From: Alphaproteobacteria bacterium HGW-Alphaproteobacteria-13
Lineage (GTDB): Bacteria > Pseudomonadota > Alphaproteobacteria > Sphingomonadales > Sphingomonadaceae
Direction of reading: 5' to 3'
Assembly: GCA_002842935.1 (NCBI GenBank)
Contig: PHEM01000132.1
Location: 1-8,252, forward strand
DNA: 8,252 nucleotides
Of the stretch, positions 6,245-8,252 are shown in pieces; position 1 is the first letter of the stretch, and the number at the start of each line of letters is the position of its first letter. The notes beneath the pieces were generated by a model. The model had not been told where the DNA came from and ran no database searches. It worked only from the letters and a program-made list of their open reading frames with translations. Both the position numbers and the translations under genes were made by a program.

Positions 6245-7705
6245 TCAATGGCCGCCGCCGTTGAGGGCCTTGACGATGTCGTCGGCCATCTTCTTGGCGT
6301 CGCCGAGCAGCATCATCGTCTGGTCCATGTAAAAGACGTCGTTGTCGACGCCCGCATAGCCGACCCCGCCCATCGAGCGCTTCACGAACAGCACCGTCTT
6401 GGCCTTTTCGACATCGAGGATAGGCATGCCGTAAATGGGCGAGGTCTTGTCGGTCTTCGCCGCCGGGTTGGTCACATCGTTGGCGCCGATCACGAAGGCA
6501 ACGTCGCACTGCGCGAACTCGTTGTTGATGTCCTCCAGCTCGAACACTTCGTCATAGGGGACGTTCGCCTCGGCCAGCAGCACGTTCATATGGCCGGGCA
6601 TACGGCCCGCGACGGGGTGGATCGCATATTTGACGTTGACGCCTTCCTTTTTGAGGAGGTCGGCCATCTCGCGCAGCGCGTGCTGCGCCTGCGCGACCGC
6701 CATGCCGTAACCGGGGACGATGATGACATTCTCGGCCTGGCTCATCAGGAAGGCGGCGTCGTCGGCACTGCCGGGCTTCCACGGACGCTGTTCCTTCGCG
6801 CCGCCGCCCGCGCCGCTCGAATCGTCGGCGCCAAAGCCGCCCGCGATCACGCTGATGAAGCTGCGGTTCATCGCCCGGCACATGATATAGGACAGGATCG
6901 CGCCCGATGCGCCGACCAGCGCGCCAGTGATGATCATCGCCGTGTTATGGAGCGTGAAGCCCATCGCGGCGGCCGCCCATCCCGAATAGCTGTTCAGCAT
7001 CGACACGACGACCGGCATGTCCGCGCCGCCGATCGGGATGATCAGCAGGAAGCCGATCAGGAAGGACAGACCCGTGACCGTCCAGAACACCCACGGCGAC
7101 TGGTCGGTGGTGAAATAGGCGACAAGCCCGATGATCCCCGCCAATGTGCCGAGGTTAATGACATGCCGCAGCGGCAGCATGATCGGCGCGCCCGACATAT
7201 TGCCGTTGAGTTTCAGGAAGGCGATGACCGAACCCGAAAAAGTGATCGCGCCGATCGCGATACCCAGCCCCATCTCGATGCGGCTGACCGTGAAGATCTG
7301 CCCCGCCTCATCGGCGATGCCGAAAGCCCCCGGATTGAGGAAGGCCGCTGCCGCCACGGCGACGGCGGCGAGACCGACGAGGCTGTGGAAGGCCGCGACG
7401 AGCTGCGGCATCGCCGTCATCGCGATCTTGCGCGCCATGACGATGCCGATCACCGCGCCGATGGCGATGGCGCCCAGCACTTCGACCGGGTTGGCGAGTT
7501 CGTGCGTCAGCAGCGTCGTGACGACCGCGATTGCCATGCCCGCCATGCCGAAGCGGTTGCCGCGCCGCGACGAAGCGGGCGAGGACAGCCCGCGCAGCGC
7601 GAGGATGAAGAAAACCCCGGCGACCAGATAGGCGACCGCCGCCCAGGTCTGGGCAGACGTCGCATCGCCCGCCGCACCGGCGGAAAGAAGCAGCGAAAAG
7701 CTCAT
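6245..7705 (-). CDS. pntB: NAD(P)(+) transhydrogenase, beta subunit
   Basis: PntB is part of the inner-membrane proton-translocating transhydrogenase, which uses the proton gradient to move hydride from NADH to NADP+ and supplies NADPH. The 486-residue length is standard. Residues 1-285 form the membrane domain of about nine helices, including AFHSLVGLAAV with His107 at the place of the proton-channel histidine (His91 in E. coli) and GGADMPVVVSMLNSYSGWAA (227-246). After a flexible linker (about 290-310, DDSSGAGGG) comes the NADP(H)-binding domain: VPGYGMAVAQAQ (330-341), IHPVAGRMPGHMNVLLAEA (362-380), GANDVTNPAA (408-417) and KRSMGGVGYAG (442-452). All key motifs are intact. It starts one base after the pntAB stop, and its GGAG ribosome site lies within the last codons of pntAB. 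A terminator follows. Confidence 0.98.
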   Translation of the reverse strand: MSFSLLLSAGAAGDATSAQTWAAVAYLVAGVFFILALRGLSSPASSRRGNRFGMAGMAIAVVTTLLTHELANPVEVLGAIAIGAVIGIVMARKIAMTAMPQLVAAFHSLVGLAAVAVAAAAFLNPGAFGIADEAGQIFTVSRIEMGLGIAIGAITFSGSVIAFLKLNGNMSGAPIMLPLRHVINLGTLAGIIGLVAYFTTDQSPWVFWTVTGLSFLIGFLLIIPIGGADMPVVVSMLNSYSGWAAAAMGFTLHNTAMIITGALVGASGAILSYIMCRAMNRSFISVIAGGFGADDSSGAGGGAKEQRPWKPGSADDAAFLMSQAENVIIVPGYGMAVAQAQHALREMADLLKKEGVNVKYAIHPVAGRMPGHMNVLLAEANVPYDEVFELEDINNEFAQCDVAFVIGANDVTNPAAKTDKTSPIYGMPILDVEKAKTVLFVKRSMGGVGYAGVDNDVFYMDQTMMLLGDAKKMADDIVKALNGGGH

Positions 7706-7706
7706 C

Positions 7707-7988
7707 TTAGCGCTCCTTCTTCTTGTACATCGCCAGCATACGCTCGGTGACCGCGAAGCCGCCGAAGATATTGACGCTCGCCATCACCACGGCGGCAAGG
7801 CCCAGCCATTTGGAGACCGGCGATCCGGCCGCGGCGCTCGCAATCAGCGCGCCGACGATGATCACCGACGAAATCGCGTTGGTGACGCTCATCAACGGCG
7901 TGTGCAACGCCGGAGTCACTGACCAGACGACAAAATAGCCGACGAAGCAGGCCAATATGAAAATCGAAAATATCGCGATGAAATCCAC
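7707..7988 (-). CDS. pntAB: NAD(P) transhydrogenase alpha subunit, membrane part (PntA2/PntAB)
   Basis: This 93-residue membrane protein equals the C-terminal membrane region of E. coli PntA, encoded separately as in Rhodospirillum rubrum. Three hydrophobic helices are visible (about 3-23, 36-54 and 61-81), with the family motif VTPALHTPLMSVTNAISS (25-42) and the ending NIFGGFAVTERMLAMYKKKER. It joins PntB in the membrane channel and connects to the NAD-binding subunit PntAA. I chose the GTG at 7988 because GGGGAG lies six bases upstream and the family starts at the MDFI-like segment; an in-frame GTG at 8021 would add 11 polar residues with no good ribosome site. pntAA is expected upstream but does not lie within the 264 bases left, which hold a terminator and a repeat. 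The one-base gap to pntB shows they form an operon. Confidence 0.95.
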   Translation of the reverse strand: MDFIAIFSIFILACFVGYFVVWSVTPALHTPLMSVTNAISSVIIVGALIASAAAGSPVSKWLGLAAVVMASVNIFGGFAVTERMLAMYKKKER

Positions 7989-7994
7989 GGCGCG

Positions 7995-8000
7995 CTCCCC
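7995..8000 (-). promoter_or_regulatory. Ribosome binding site deciding the pntAB start
   Basis: GGGGAG on the minus strand, six bases before the GTG at 7988. It supports the short 93-residue form over the in-frame GTG at 8021, because this site would lie inside the coding region of the longer form. Confidence 0.65.
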
Positions 8001-8063
8001 TGCTGATTCCGCTTGGGGCACCTATTGCCGCGCGGATAGGGGCGTGTCGACTCCAAAGCGATC

Positions 8064-8107
8064 AAAAAATCGCAGGCCCGCATTCCACAGAACGCGAAAT
8101 GCGGGCC
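8064..8107 (-). terminator. Rho-independent terminator upstream of pntAB
   Basis: On the minus strand a perfect ten-base stem (GGCCCGCATT at 8107-8098 with AATGCGGGCC at 8084-8075, 13-base loop) is followed after TGCGA by six T (8069-8064). This would stop transcripts entering from beyond the right edge before they reach pntAB. The five bases between stem and T run are slightly more than ideal. The plus strand has no T run after the stem, so the signal is one-directional. Confidence 0.7.
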
Positions 8108-8151
8108 ATCGGCGAGTTGAAGCGCCGTGCTTAAATCTGCATCACGCGAAT

Positions 8152-8233
8152 CCGTTCGTGTCGAGCGAAGTCGAGACACCCATCGTCGTGGTGCAAGGCC
8201 GATGGGTGTCTCGACTTCGCTCGACACGAACGG
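8152..8233. repeat. Long inverted repeat with two perfect 34-base arms
   Basis: The arm at 8152-8185 is the exact reverse complement of the arm at 8200-8233, around a 14-base spacer (8186-8199). Each arm contains a smaller imperfect palindrome, GTGTCGA...TCGAGACAC around a CTTCGC/GCGAAG core, so each can fold alone. From memory, TCGAGCGAAGTCGAGACAC-type motifs are dispersed and abundant in sphingomonad genomes; this could not be tested here. No transposase is present, so a non-autonomous REP/BIME-like or MITE-like element is the best description. No T run follows on the minus strand, which does not favour a simple terminator. Confidence 0.9.
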
Positions 8234-8252
8234 GACGATGGATCGGATTTAA

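Larger units (their letters stand above)
8034..8252. other. Non-coding stretch upstream of the pntAB-pntB operon
   Basis: No reading frame here has protein-like composition or a recognisable family on either strand. A 103-codon minus-strand frame crossing the region (8227-7916) runs through the 34-base repeat arms and into pntAB in another frame, so it is a shadow. The stretch holds a terminator-like hairpin (8064-8107) and a long inverted repeat (8152-8233). I looked for a promoter for pntAB between the T run and 7989 and saw no convincing -35/-10 pair. Confidence 0.6.

Noticed and set aside
5481..6332. A 283-codon plus-strand frame opposite the racemase-family gene
   Set aside because: Shadow of the racemase-family gene; His/Arg/Gly-rich and passes through the inverted repeat.
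6242..7750. A 502-codon plus-strand open frame opposite pntB and pntAB
   Set aside because: It is exactly antisense to a fully convincing pntB, its translation is rich in Arg, His and Asp with no fold-like pattern, and it reads through the repeat region. Long antisense frames are expected in GC-rich DNA with strong third-position bias.
7989..8021. Eleven-residue N-terminal extension of PntAB from the GTG at 8021
   Set aside because: The family begins at the MDFI-like segment, and the good ribosome site GGGGAG lies inside this extension, six bases before the GTG at 7988.
8034..8063. Promoter for pntAB downstream of the T run (TTGATC with CTATCC)
   Set aside because: The spacing between the two hexamers is about 20 bases and both match poorly; I could not support a promoter call.
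7916..8227. A 103-codon minus-strand frame before pntAB
   Set aside because: It begins inside a 34-base repeat arm, crosses the terminator hairpin and ends within pntAB in a different frame; its composition is not protein-like.
6160..8233. CRISPR array or composite transposon formed by the two inverted repeats
   Set aside because: The two elements have different arm sequences, there are no regularly spaced direct repeats, no cas genes and no transposase, and the DNA between them is a normal pnt operon.

Overview
The window is GC-rich chromosomal DNA whose protein sequences look like an alphaproteobacterium of the order Sphingomonadales (Sphingomonas, Sphingopyxis or Sphingobium type). The pointers are an HPr-rel-A cassette, a three-part proton-translocating transhydrogenase (separate pntAB and pntB), a TonB-dependent receptor, and short dispersed inverted repeats with a CTTCG core. 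The genus is inferred from sequence style, not from a marker gene. Every gene I accept lies on the minus strand, so the order of transcription runs from high to low coordinates.

Layout in transcription order. (1) 8252-7989 holds no gene. It carries a perfect 34-bp-arm inverted repeat (8152-8233) and a Rho-independent terminator (8064-8107) for something upstream. (2) 7988-6245 holds pntAB and pntB, separated by one base. These are the membrane part and the NADP(H)-binding part of NAD(P) transhydrogenase. The NAD-binding subunit PntAA is not in the window. (3) 6237-6153 is a second inverted repeat (22-bp arms) followed by five T, which probably terminates the pnt operon. (4) 6137-5439 is an Asp/Glu-racemase-family protein with an altered N-terminal catalytic position. 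(5) 5359-3621 is a two-gene operon with an ATGA overlap: an SGNH hydrolase with a hydrophobic N-terminus, then a membrane acyltransferase-3 protein. Together they look like an OafA-type O-acylation enzyme split into two chains. (6) 3531-863 is a second ATGA-coupled pair: maleylacetoacetate isomerase (maiA) and a TonB-dependent outer-membrane receptor. (7) 788-1 is a tightly overlapping set: a MarR-type regulator, a small PqqD-like protein and the start of an HprK-related kinase A, i.e. part of the uncharacterised HPr-rel-A system, which continues past the left edge.

Most of the window is ordinary housekeeping and envelope genes. The places most worth a second look are the MarR/PqqD-like/HprK-like cassette, the racemase-family protein lacking the usual Cys/Thr, the split SGNH/acyltransferase pair, the maiA-receptor coupling, and the two doublet inverted repeats. 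I found no CRISPR array, tRNA, rRNA, insertion sequence with a transposase, or phage gene.
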